Of a stretch of DNA of 64,000 nt, positions 32,301 through 44,300 are shown piece after piece. A program made the translations under genes and the position numbers. The notes below the pieces were generated by a model. The model was not told where the DNA came from. It did no database searches and was given only the letters and a program-made list of their open reading frames with translations. The stretch's first letter is position 1; every line of letters starts with the position of its first letter. Location of the stretch: NCBI GenBank assembly GCA_015146655.1, contig VKHL01000002.1, forward strand, positions 248,001 through 312,000, read 5' to 3'. Source of the DNA: Ochromonas danica (Eukaryota > Sar > Chrysophyceae > Chromulinales > Chromulinaceae).

Positions 32301-33633
32301 CCTATTACATCGGACAAGATGCCGGCAGTATTCAGAACCCAACAGAGTCTCTCAGTGCGCAATCTTGTCTCCCATCGCTGGAAGCGAAAGAAGAAGAGGC
32401 AAAAGATATTGAAGAGAAGGTGACCGCGCAGTTAACTTTACTGCCCAGCTTTTTCAGAAAATTGAACCTGCTCTCTGAATTGTATTCCATGGGACCATCC
32501 ACGACTTTGACGAATGCCGCGGAGGATCATAAGGCTCGCGTGCAAGCAGCACAACATAATGCAGAGATGGTTGCTCGCCATCTTCCGGACGAGCAGCTGC
32601 TGATAAGAGTTTGGACTCTATTGGCCGTCGCGTTGGAAGTCCGGAGTTTAACGGAAGATGGAGATCTCATTAACTGGACGAACTCGGTCTTGGGATACAC
32701 CATGTTTAACCGTCTTATCGGACATCTATGTGATCGCGGAGATTTGCAAACGTGGGCAGTTGTTATTTGTGTGGTTGGAGGAAGTCGATCATTTTTGTCA
32801 CTATTGCAGCCTGAAACAAAGGTGGCGATTTTGGGAAGAGGAGAACAACTCCATTCGAGCGAGACTGTCTACTTGGATGAGGCCGTCCTCTTATTTTTGG
32901 ATCAAAAGCTCTATAGCTATGCACAGCTCTTGGTTCAAAATAGTGATTTTGCTCGTGGCGCTGAGGTAAGATCTTATATACATATTTAAATAATCTGAAT
33001 AACATATTAACACTTTGTTTAATCATTATGGTCACCTTGTAGGTCTTCAAACATCTTGAACTATCCTATGCAACACAGTCCCGCCCTTGCTTTGATTGTG
33101 CCCAAATGAGCCAAGGACAGTTAGGCGTGGAGTTTTATCGCCTGGATGGCCAGTATGATGCAGAGGAGGAAGGCAGCAGCGATGGGGAGATCTTGGAATT
33201 TGTCTTTTGCAGCTTGTGTTTGCAGAAGGTTTCCGGTCTCTGCGTCTGTTGCAAAGCTTGTGGCCATGGTGGCCATATCGACCATCTGCTCGAGTGGTTT
33301 GATAGAGATGAACGATGCCCAACCGGATGTGGTTGTCGATGCTCCACAACGTTACAATATGAGGAAGTCAACTTCGAAGAGGCCGAGCCCCTGGTCAGTC
33401 AAGAACATTCCTATTATAATCTCTCCAGTCACGGCATCGACCCTATGACCAACCAAGAAGATTCCTACGTGAACCTCTCGAGCCATGGTGGAGGGTTCAT
33501 TAATGTGAAGAAGCCCAACAACTATAACTCGAGCATATTCTTTGGTCCTTATTCAAATGGTTCTACGGATGGAGATGATTCGAACTCTGATCGCGATACT
33601 TTAGAGTATCGTAGATCTATCCCATTTAAATAG
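29384..33633 (+). CDS. WDR59: WDR59, GATOR2 complex subunit (SEACAT Sea3-type)
   Basis: Exons 29384-30961, 31028-32965 and 33043-33633 join in frame to 1,368 residues. N-terminal WD40 repeats show ILLWDPYQLV, VVSLWDIRTP and FLVLWDTRKL. An RWD-like domain lies at about 405-526 (LQLMNEETTLLDRG ... LTISFPATLTGSWNPIFSI). SGARFNSKGELVLFGC matches the conserved WDR59 segment after the RWD domain. A very acidic Asp/Glu-rich insert lies at about 800-895. The C-terminal zinc-binding CTD/RING-like module has CFDCAQ, CSLCLQKVSGLCVCCKACGH, then GGHIDHLLEWF and CPTGCGCRC, closest to WDR59 rather than WDR24. GATOR2 activates TORC1 in response to amino acids by opposing GATOR1. The tail after the RING holds two copies of an 'S-Y-x-N-L-S-S-H-G' unit. 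An in-frame ATG at 29288 would add 32 basic residues but is less likely. Confidence 0.88.
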
Positions 33634-33890
33634 AGGAATTGAACCCATTTTAAATCCATTGAACCATAATTACTACTAGTACAGTATATTATTATCAATT
33701 GAATATTGACAGAGATAAAACAAAAATAATGAGAAGTGACATTTACTATTCCACTTCAAATACTGTAGACTACATAGGAAGAAATATTGTACATAGACTA
33801 CTTGTAGGTGGTACAACACGTTAGGACACCACAAACCCTTTTCGATCTGATTGCATGATTGATGTATTGGATGGTACTAAAGTGTGAGCA

Positions 33891-34255
33891 CTAACTGCAG
33901 GAATGCCTTAGCATAACCCAAATCACCTTAGCAGACATGTTTCCATATTTCATGCAAGCGATGACAAAGACGGTCACGATGGCCAGCACTCCAGACACTC
34001 CCCAAAGTTGAATAAACCAGGCTAAGAGAGCGCGAATGATCGTCATGATCATCCACCACATCAAGACAGCAACGATGGCTACTAACACACCCACACCACG
34101 AGCCAGTAAGAGAATGACTTCACCTGCAAATATCATAATATTAATAATAATAGGGGTATCGAGTGAAAAGAAAGACAATCAATCTCACCATTCTCTACAA
34201 TCGGCACTTCGTCAAAATCATCATCAAACAGTGCATTGGGAGATACCTCGGACAT
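33891..34255 (-). CDS. Small two-helix membrane protein
   Basis: Exons 34255-34189 and 34123-33891 (65-nt intron) give 99 residues. The N-terminus is short and acidic (MSEVSPNALFDDDFDEVPIV). It is followed by two long hydrophobic helices (GEVILLLARGVGVLVAIVAV onward, and WGVSGVLAIVTVFVIACMKY) and a short basic end. The second exon opens directly with the first helix. No family is recognised; an acidic cytosolic head and a helical hairpin would fit a small ER, Golgi or vacuolar membrane protein. The convergent gap to WDR59 is 257 bp with nothing notable in it. Confidence 0.68.
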
Positions 34256-34316
34256 TTTGCTCTTCTCTTCTAATAACCTTCTAGTCTGTTGAATGGAAAC
34301 AAAATGAAAATGGACG

Positions 34317-34354
34317 TTAACTTAAAAAAGAGAAGGCATTAACTTAATAAGAAG
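34317..34354 (+). promoter_or_regulatory. Two TTAACTTA-type promoter elements
   Basis: TTAACTTAAAAAAG (34317-34330) and TTAACTTAATAAGAAG (34339-34354) lie 41-78 nt before the ATG at 34395, inside the 139-bp gap between two divergent genes. Spacing and orientation match the set at 3726-3786. Confidence 0.5.
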
Positions 34355-34394
34355 AGACCCAAACAAAGCAAAATCCGAACGAAACTAACTAACA

Positions 34395-35004
34395 ATGAGC
34401 GAGAACTCTGTTTTACGATTTGCTCGTTGTACTTTGTCACATGATAATATTTTGCGTGACTTCGTTGTGGATGATCGACTCTTGCTAGCTGCGAAACAAC
34501 CTGTTCCTGTTCATTCCTTTCAAAAAGAATTCGAGGTGAGCACCTGACTAAGCTCACTCCCCTCTGACACTGAGTCCATGCGATAATGATCATGATAATG
34601 AATGTGGTCAGTGCATAGCTAACTATCATGATTTAAAGCAAGCTCGTGAGAAGGCCAATCAACAACAGCAACAGTCGGAGAAATCACTACAGCCGTCATC
34701 ATCCCAACAGCAAGCTGAGGCTGCCCAGCCAACCTCACAGACCACACACCAACTTTCCTCACCAGTTAATGCGAACGACAGTGATCTATCTCGAGTTGAA
34801 GATAAGGGCTTTGGAGGCAAGGAGGCCAACCCCGCGGCTCCTTCCCTCCTGCGTCAAAGCTCACTGGACGACAAGGAATACGCTGTGCTCAGCATGATGG
34901 AAAAGACCGGCGAAGAGCGGGATGTTTGCTTCTTCTACTTGGAGTCGATGGGATGGGATCTTGATGAAGCTATTAAGCTTCTCAAGAGCATGGTTGTGAA
35001 GTGA
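34395..35004 (+). CDS. Protein with C-terminal UBA-like helix bundle
   Basis: Exons 34395-34535 and 34612-35004 join in frame to 177 residues. The acceptor at 34611 (GGTCAG) is used because the nearer one at 34618 leads straight to a stop. The N-terminal 60 residues are charged and helical (FARCTLSHDNILRDFVVDDR; FQKEFECIANYHDLKQARE). The middle is low-complexity Gln/Ser/Pro. The C-terminus, DVCFFYLESMGWDLDEAIKL, has the spacing of a UBA/TAP-C-like bundle, where a helix is followed by 'W-D-L-x-x-A-I'. Such domains bind ubiquitin or nucleoporin FG repeats. No orthologue is recognised. The gene ends 306 bp from the facing stop of the giant FN3 gene. Confidence 0.68.
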
Positions 35005-35310
35005 TAGAAGGAAGTGTGTGGACGGACATCACAAGGTGGATTGTTCTTAGAATTACATTTCCATCAAACTCTCATAGTCTTCAATTTCACTACGAACTAA
35101 GTCAAACACAAGCTCCAAGTTATTCTGCTAAGGTTGCAGGCGGAGCACAGAGAAAGGAATATAAATATGTAACATTTCTTTTATATTGTATTTTATTATA
35201 TAATATAGTAGTGTATTATCATTCTTATAGCACAAAGGTTAAGAGCAAAGACAAGCAAAAGCTTGCCATACAATAGCATATAGACCATAGATTTTGTTTT
35301 TCATTCATGA
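35005..35310. other. Convergent intergenic region
   Basis: 306 bp between two facing stop codons. The centre (35165-35230) is strongly A/T-rich (TATATTGTATTTTATTATAT), as expected of 3' ends. An open frame across it has no protein-like features. Nothing else was seen. Confidence 0.5.
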
Positions 35311-38300
35311 TTAAAACTTTGCCACTGCCGTGACTCTTGAGACAACGACAAGGCAGTTCGGCTCTTGGTAGAGACAATAACTTCCCGACCCCTGTGCATT
35401 GCGAGCCAATACTCGAATGTAGTACAAACGATCAGGAGTGAGATTGCCAATAGTATAGGTCAAAATAGAAGCTGGCACTGTGAATCTTCCGGAATCCAAA
35501 CCAGAGAAATCGATCAAGTTACTATAACTGATCTCATATTCAATTATAGCTGAACCACCATTCGACGCTGGAGGACCAGAAGAGACGGTGCTTGGGCAAA
35601 CGCCTGGATTGGTCGTTAAACCATAACAAGGTACGTTGTGCCATGGAATGGTTGGGGCCAACCAATTGACCACAAGTTCTCCACTAGACGATCCAGGAGA
35701 CGCCGAGATAGTTTGCGGGCGACCAGGGACTTGCAGTGCAGGCGAGGCGCTAATTGGTGTTGACAGAGCCGGAGTACCCAAACCTGCAGAGTTGATAGCA
35801 AAAACGCGCACATAATATACTTGTCCCTTAGTCAAATAAGTAATAGTGTAGGATCTGAACTTAGAAGCATCCCGATCAACATAGCCTTTATGTGGTTCAC
35901 TGGCCAGGGAAGTAAATTGAGGAGAAATGTCCCACTCAATACGGTATTTCGTTATAACATCCCCACCATTGTCCACAGGATCCGAGAATGCAACAGTGAG
36001 CATTGAATCAGAAGTTACCAGAAGCCTCACTCCAGTGGGAGCAGAGCTCGCGCCGTATGGATTGAGAGCAGGAGGGACGCTTAAAGCTGGATTTCCACAC
36101 CCAACACTATTACAGGCGCTGACACGGACGTAATAGAATACACCAGTCGTCAGGCCAGAAATCACTCGAGAGAAAGGTGCCCCTCCTGCAAGGTAACTCA
36201 CGTTCAGAGAGAGAGCATTGTAGAAGTTGCTGTAAGTAGAATATTCCACCATATATGAAGTGACTGTATCTCCACCATCATCGACAGGGTTATTGAAGCG
36301 CACACGAAGCTCAGTTTCTGAGACAACAGAGAGTACAACTGAAGTAGGAGGACCAGGAACAACGTGAGGCTTTTGACCAGAGGGAGCGACTTGTGGAAGT
36401 GAGTATCCCACTTCATTAAAAGCAAATACTCGAGCATAGTATATTTGTCCAATGGCCAAGGCTTGATTGGAGGGAACTTCAAAAGTACCTGCACAACTGG
36501 TGTAGGTACTTCCTGATACCAATTGCTTGACTGTCACATTCGCATCAGCACCAGATAAGGTCTGGAGAGTGCTGCTTCCAGCAGTCACTGACATACCAAA
36601 GTTTAATGTGCCCTGTTGAGAGTTATCTAGGAAGGTAACTCTCCAAATCACCCCATTGGTCTCATCTGGACCATCACGATCAACTTTAACACCCATTGGT
36701 AATGCATTCGCGATTGTTTGAAATTTGCTCTGCATCGAGCCGGCAATCTCTCTGCGAGTCAACGGACATAAACTAACATCTGCTACACAAGCCACCCGCG
36801 AGCTGGAGGGATCACCTCTTCCTCCAATCGTACGATATAGATTAGATGATTGACTCGAAGACCTTTTACCAACTTCCAAAGAAAGCACTGTGTTCAAAGT
36901 TATATTTGTCCCATTGACCGAAAGAACTCTAAATGGCTGCATTGGAAGGAGCTGATAATCGAAATTGACGCGGTCACCAGGGAATACAAGTTCCTCCGCA
37001 TTGACAGAGGCAATGACATAGTTGAGATTATGATGGACAGTCACAGAAAGACCTGACACGGTGGATGTTATTCCGACTTCATCGCTCAACATCGCGGTTG
37101 CGTCATAAGGAATATAGTCCGTGACATAAGTAGAGTACCCATTCTTGAAAGTCAAAGTGAAGTAGCCAGATACAATAGGATCGTTAATGAATCCAGTGGT
37201 TTGGACTTCAAAAACAGAATGGATGTTGGAAGACGGGCATGGAATAGAGGTTACGATAGGTTGTTGGAATGCCATGGTTACATCCAGCTCAACACGATAG
37301 CTCAAAATAGAGGCTCCACCATCGGATGAAGGTGCACTATAGGTGATATCAAGAGTGCTTGCAGATCCTGGATGAACGCTGAGCTGCACATTTTGAGGAG
37401 GTTGAGGGACTTGCTTCGCAGGAGAAGCAGTGAGAGAGCTGGGCTTTTGAAGAGGACCAACACCATAGCTATTAATAGCAGAGACAGCTACATAGTAAGT
37501 ATTGCCAGGAACCAAATTGGGTATAGTATACGATCGAATATCTGGACCAACTGTTTGTGATTGGTAGTTCAAGGGCTGCTCTCCAGGATAGGCATAACTA
37601 GCCTTTGATCCAGCTGAGAGAGAATTATTGCCATCATAGACACTGACAAGCACACTAGATTTGTTTGTATAGATCAGGCTTGTGTCGATCTGCAGTGCGG
37701 GCTGATTACCAATAGACTCAGAGAATGTAATTGTCCATTCAAACCCTGCATAATTGATGCCAGATGCTGTGGTTAGTACAGTAGCACGAGACACTGTCAT
37801 CAATCTAATTGTGGGAAGCTGAAGTAGCGCTTGCTCCATTTCTGAACCAGAACAAGAGACCTCAAGATAAGTGGTCAAAGTTTCGGATCCATTAAAAGAC
37901 AAACGGAACCATCCACCAAGATCTTGAGGAGAAGTTGCACCAGCTGCAAGGATGGAGATAATCTGAATCTCAGGGCTTCCTCCCGGCCGCACACCGCTGA
38001 CTAGTTCATAAACAGCAACAGTTTCTCCGTCCGTACTAGTGGCCATAGAGTTGGCGACTAACGGAACTTGATCACCATAATTAGTTGACGACAAGAAAGT
38101 AATTGTCCACTGGTAACCCTTGCGAGGAATAATTGATTTAGTGACATTAACATCTCCAATGACGAAGTCGGAGGTATAGTTGCTCAATACACCTGCGTAG
38201 CCAAGGTCCATCAACTCCGATCTGACATTGAAAGCATTCGTGCTATAATAAAGCAATGATGTAGTTTCTTTCACATTCGGCTGAGGACCAAATGATAAAG

Positions 38301-41300
38301 TAAATTTGCCATTGCTAATATAGGGGAAACTTGTGGAGATAAACTGAACAACTTGAACTTCTGGTATTGCTCCCCCTTCCCACCATTCAACCAAATAACC
38401 TGTGATAGCAGAGCCGCCATTAGATGAAGGCATAGACCAAGACACAGTTGAAGTGGTGATGGGAGTGTCTTGTGACGTGGAAGTTGAAAGGCTGACAGAT
38501 GTTGGCTGTGAAGGCTTTCCAGCAGGAACAATTCCGCTGGTGATGTTTGAATAAGGTCCGACACCCTTGTTATTCTTAGCTGCAACAGCTACCCAATAAG
38601 TGACTCCACTGGTAAGCCCTGTGATTTCGTAGACAAGAACACCAGTACTCTGTTGCAGGACCGGTAGGGCAGAAACAGATACGTTGATGCTGTTGATCAC
38701 TGATGACCCACTAACTACTTCGGATGAAGCCCATTCTATCAAATATTGAGTTATATTCAAACCACCAGTGCTTGTTGGTGGAGATATGAGAATTTGCAAG
38801 GAGGATGGGCCAGATACAAGCGCAGTGACTAAAACAGGAGCAGAAGGCACCTGATATGAAGTCACCGCGGAAACCACTGCCGACCAATTGGTGCCCTCAT
38901 CGTCTGAGGACGAAGAGCTGATAACCAAAAAGGAAATAGAATTACGAGCTGCAACTCGAATATAATATCGAGTATTGATTGTTAGTCGACTAATTATGTA
39001 TTTATAGGGAGGCCTGACATCCAATATACTCCCCTGCAATTCGCATTGACCATAACCAGAAGTTGCACACGTTGCAGTTCCATTAAGAACATTCTCGAAG
39101 TCGGGATCACTGTCCCATTGCAGAGTATATTGAGTGATATCCGCCGTAATTCCGGAAGGAATTGAGAAGAAAACCTCCAGCTGTGTATCCGATAAAGTTA
39201 TCACACTGACATCATTGGGAGCATTGGGAATTTGCCTAGGTGTGCCAGTGGTAACACTGGACGATCCAGCCCCGTTGCTGTTGTGAGCATAAACTCTCAA
39301 AGTGTACGTCGTGGACACAGATAGACCATCAACATAAGCACAACGATCACAATCAGCCATGCGAACTGACACAGCCGAATCAGGAGGGTTAAGATTATGT
39401 TCAGGCCCGCCAAGTGGCAAGACCTTGCCTCCATCAACATCCAAGAAAGTCACTGTCCACTCGTAGCCTCTAGCCCAACGGGAGTAAGAAGCACTCATAT
39501 CCTCCACACCAGTATAATATGAAATAATCGACGAATCATTAACCAAGGCAAGAGGCACGACACTATTTGAACCATTATAGGATTGTCGCACCCGATACCA
39601 CAAACCTCCCACCAGAATCAGGTCACCAGGGGGCAACTCAGAGAAATTGCACGTGTCACTACAAACTAGATATTCACTTCCAGGAATAGCTCTAACATGC
39701 CCCTGCATTTTGACAGCGCTGAACGAACGAGAGACTGAAACAGTGTGGATTGGCAATAATGCTTCCAACGCATCCCTCATGTCTACAGCAGAACTGTGAG
39801 CTGAGATGGGACCCGAAGTAACATTGCCATAGGTCAGTTGAAAGAAGCCCGAGGCATCTTCGCCAATATAGAAATATTCATCCAATAAAGAAAGAGCTGC
39901 AACACGCACGATCTGAACAGTGTAATCGGCCGTAATATTCAAGACTTGACTAACAGATCCATATGTCTTTCCAATCTCAACAAAGAAATAGTCCACAGGT
40001 GCGCCACAAACACCAGTAGCGACTTGAGAGTAACTGCAGTGTAGGGGAGCGCTGAATGACAAAGATAGGGATGTCCCAGAAGCCCGAGCTCCCTTTACGA
40101 CTTCATCTACAAACACCACGGCATTGACTCCACCCAAAGTACCTGCATATTCTGGAACAATGAGTGGTACAGCACCATAAGTTCCAGTAAAGCTTATCAT
40201 ATATACGGCACCACCTTCCGTCGTAGGATCTGACTTAGTAACAGAAATCAGCCCTGCAATTGCCTGCAAGGCCGCCGCAAAAGCTGAAGCTGAAGCATTG
40301 TAAGCAATAGGCACAGTTGTTTTACCATTGTATTGCAGAATATATGAACCACTCAGATAGTTGCCATTCTGCAAAGTGCTGCCATAAAGCTGGGCACCAG
40401 CTCCACTCAGAAGTGAAACCAATTGAAGAGGAGGGACATCGCCCTGAACAGTTAGCCAGGTAATAGTCCACACGAAGCCGCCCTGACTGCTTGGTCCAGT
40501 TCTTGAAACAGAGATGTTCCCAAACCCATCAAGAAATTGCAATTCGGCGGCCATAGCATCAGCAGAGACGTCATAAGGTAACAAATTGCTATTTTCTACA
40601 TAGAAATACCCGCCTAAATGATTGCCATCAATGACCGTGCCAGAAGAGCATATTCCGTGATTAATGGTAAACACAGGATCTTTTCCGCAAACCAATTGCA
40701 CTACATTACCCATACTGACATCATAAACAATGGTCCACATGAATCCATTGCGGTCGTCTGAGATTGATTTTCTAACATCATACAATTCAACGTATGAAGG
40801 AAGCAAAGAAAAGGCGTGTACAAAAGTGGACACGCTTGTGTTGGCCGCCTGCAGGTTGAAGCCACGACGCCTAATGATAGATACATTCATGTAAGCTTCA
40901 GCAGGAGTGAAGTATTGTTTCGTTCCATCTTGAAAGTAAGCAAACTGTTGGCAGGTGTTAACATCATACTCCGCAATTAAAGTGGCTAGCTGGACAGAAG
41001 AACTCGAATCTCTTTGATGCAAACCATTTCCTGTGAAGAAAATAGTGTACGTGAAGCCAAAGTTACTAGAAGCATCTCCTGCCCCAGCCCTTTCAACATA
41101 GACTGCGTCTATTTTGTCTAAAGCTTCCATAGCATTTTGCACATCAGTAGCCGTTGCATTCCAAGGAATACAATCAGTCACTGCACCGTCAAAGCTCAAT
41201 GTGTACGAGCCTTCAATAAACTGCTGGCTTGCTCGAATCGAAAATGACTGTATCTCCGTATCGATTCCTACAGCAGGGTAAGGGTTTACTGTGCTGACCA

Positions 41301-44300
41301 AGAACTCCACTCCAGACGGTAAGGAAGAAGCACAACTTGTAGACGACAAACCATAAGAAACGGTCAGAGGCCGGACAACTCCAGCAACCATGTTACCAAC
41401 AAAAGTAATGCTCCATTTGTAACCATAATAATCGGTGAAGCCGCCATATCCGGATCGGATTACATCTACTGAGTCAACGTATGGAAGACTTTCCAGCGCA
41501 TTCTTCACATCATCGGCCGATGCCGTAAAGCTCAAACAAGCAGTTGTAGCAGAGAGCAAGAACGAACCCCCTGTAAAGTTATAATGGGAATAAGTTAGAC
41601 TGAAATACCCATTTAATTCATTGGAGCCTGATGTTCTGAGCTCAACCGTTTGGACTTCAGGGAATCGCAAAGCAAAGTTGCCCATAACGGTGGACCCTTC
41701 TGGAGCAGTGAGAACTACGTTTTGAACTTCAGCATACTCTGCTGCCGATGTCGAAATGGTCTGAATCTCACTCAAATGTGAAGCTCCAACCGACACTGAT
41801 TGAACGGCTGTTGTGTTTAAAACAGCCTCAGCACTGAAATAATCTAGCTCAGGAGGAACAGTAGAAGGAACATTGGAGTTAATCATAGCTGCAGTACTGA
41901 AAGTGTAATTGCTGTAGCCATGAAGTGGACCACGAGTGTATGCTGCTATTCGACCAAAGTACTCGATTCCAGTATGCAAATCATTCAGTACGTAACTAAG
42001 AGGATGAATCCCCGTAACCACATCATCATAGACGGTGAGATCAGTATTAGGAGTCAAATCCGAGCCAGCAGATGCAATCATCGCAGGAGCATTACCAAGA
42101 TAACTAGAGAAAGTTACAGCCCACAAATTCCCATTTATCTTGAAAATCGGCACTCTCTCAACCTTGCTTGCAGCTAACAGAGCAGCGAAAGTAGGAGACG
42201 ATGCCAAGCCAAGAGGAATTTGAATACTAGTTAGAGGCGTGTGAATGGAAGACGACGCCACTCGAGTGATTGACACGTTTCCGTTGAAATGGGAACATAC
42301 CCTATTACTTGTATTCAAACTGAGAGAAAAAGTGTATAATCCGTCAAAAAAGTGCTCATTCTCCATGTAGATATGGTAAACATAACTACCAGGATAGAGG
42401 ACACCGTCAACACTTCTGACAACACTGACACAGACATCTGAAGTTGAACAAAAGCCCGAAAAGGCCTCATTCAGACCACTTTCGACAGAAAAATCTTCCG
42501 CTATCGACGACAGGCAAACAGAGGAGACTGAATGACTTGTTCCGTTGAAAGACCAGCTAGCTTCAAGGCTATAATTATATAAACCAGAAATGTTTCCAAC
42601 AATCAAACGGAAAACATCAATGGACTGGTCTTGAACGGAAAACACTGGAGGAACTTTATAAATAGCAACAGATTCGGTAGTAGTTCCCATATATCCACTT
42701 TGCAAGTTGACTTGGTTGATTTCGGGTGTACCGCTTCTCCTGGTAAAGGCAGTTATATTGGTTCCTTGTGGCAATGAATCGGCTGTTCTAATTCCGACGA
42801 AAGACCACGAATCATCAAAAATATGACCTACAGATTCCCCAAACTTCACAAATACCCCTTCGCCAAGATAATAAATACTTCCAGCAACAATTGTGAAGGG
42901 TCCATGCACCTCACTGCTACCATTGCTCCAGATGAATTTGTCACCAAGTGAAGAAGTTTCATTTATAGTAATTGTGAACACAGTATCAACCGATCCATTA
43001 AACTTTCCAAACACATTCAAGTCGTCTTGAGAATGATTGGTAGAAGGAGATTGATAAACGGGATCCATTATGCTTCCATCCACAGCCACTTGCATAGCTG
43101 GCACATCATCATCAGAATCAGCAAATGAAATCAGGTATGTATATCCGAAATGATCTTCCTCACTACCCGAACCAAAACGTTCAACATTTGCAAGAGCATT
43201 CAGTCCATAGAAAATTGCTCCTTGAAGCACGGAAGGATCAACGCCCCATTCAAAACCGTCTGAACTAGTCGAAATAACAGTGGTACCCGCAGTCAGTTTC
43301 CAGTATGATTTACCACCTGCTTCAAACAGAGGATATTTCGAAGACAATTTTATTTCCTGAACTTCACTACTACCACCCCGTTGCAATCTCCTGGTACTTA
43401 AAGCATAGCGCATACCATCAAACTGACGGAACGAATTGCACGCGACAACTTCAATCATGTTCAATGCGCTTAACTGAACACCTGAAAAGAAGAGCTTATA
43501 CATGTAAGAATCCTCCCCAACAATGGATGTTTTGACTGAAAACTGTGGGATGGCAGCGTCAATGACGTAAACTTGTAGACGACTTGGAACTGGAGTAGTA
43601 CGAGGAAGAGGAAGGTCAACCGTGATGGTTGTTGCCGTGGTATCCATAACCAGGTATGTTCGGAATGGTTGATCGCTCGAAGGAAGCCGAACTCTATCAC
43701 CAGGACGAACATATCCATACGTAGTTTGTTGAACTCCATTCACGACACCAAGGGTCCAAACAGTTTGATTGACGGAAGAGTTATACTGAATGGCCACGGA
43801 AGACGTTATTGTTCCGTTTATGGCCCGACAACCACCGAGTGTGCTTTCTTCCACGATTTCAACGAAAGGAAGAGAATTTCCAAGAACTTGAGACCTGGTG
43901 TATCGAAGAGGAGGGCCCATAAAAACTAACGTGTAAGTATAACCATAGCCAGACGTGACACTTCCATCACCAATACGACTAACCACGACATGGCCATCAT
44001 CCAAAGATGAATAGATTCCATCACCGTTGAAATCGAACTGCAAGGAGTCGATAGCCGCTTCAAGATCATCCGCTGTCGCATGAAAAGGAATACAATTAGC
44101 CGTAATCCTTGAGTCTTGCTCGAACACCATTCTAAGCCGATAATATCCTCCAGAGTAAACAGGAACTGGCTGATCAGCAGTAACGGTCAAAGTCATCACT
44201 GTAGAGGTTGAATTTCCAGTGCCAAATCTAGCCACCTGAACAGAGTCACCATGGACCAAATTAACATCATAATATTCAGAATGCTGCACAGCAAACCCCA

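Noticed and set aside
35001-35276. Open frame of 91 codons in the convergent gap before the giant gene
   Set aside because: It is A/T-rich, starts within the stop codon region of the UBA-like gene, and ends in low-complexity Tyr/Leu residues typical of a 3' flank.
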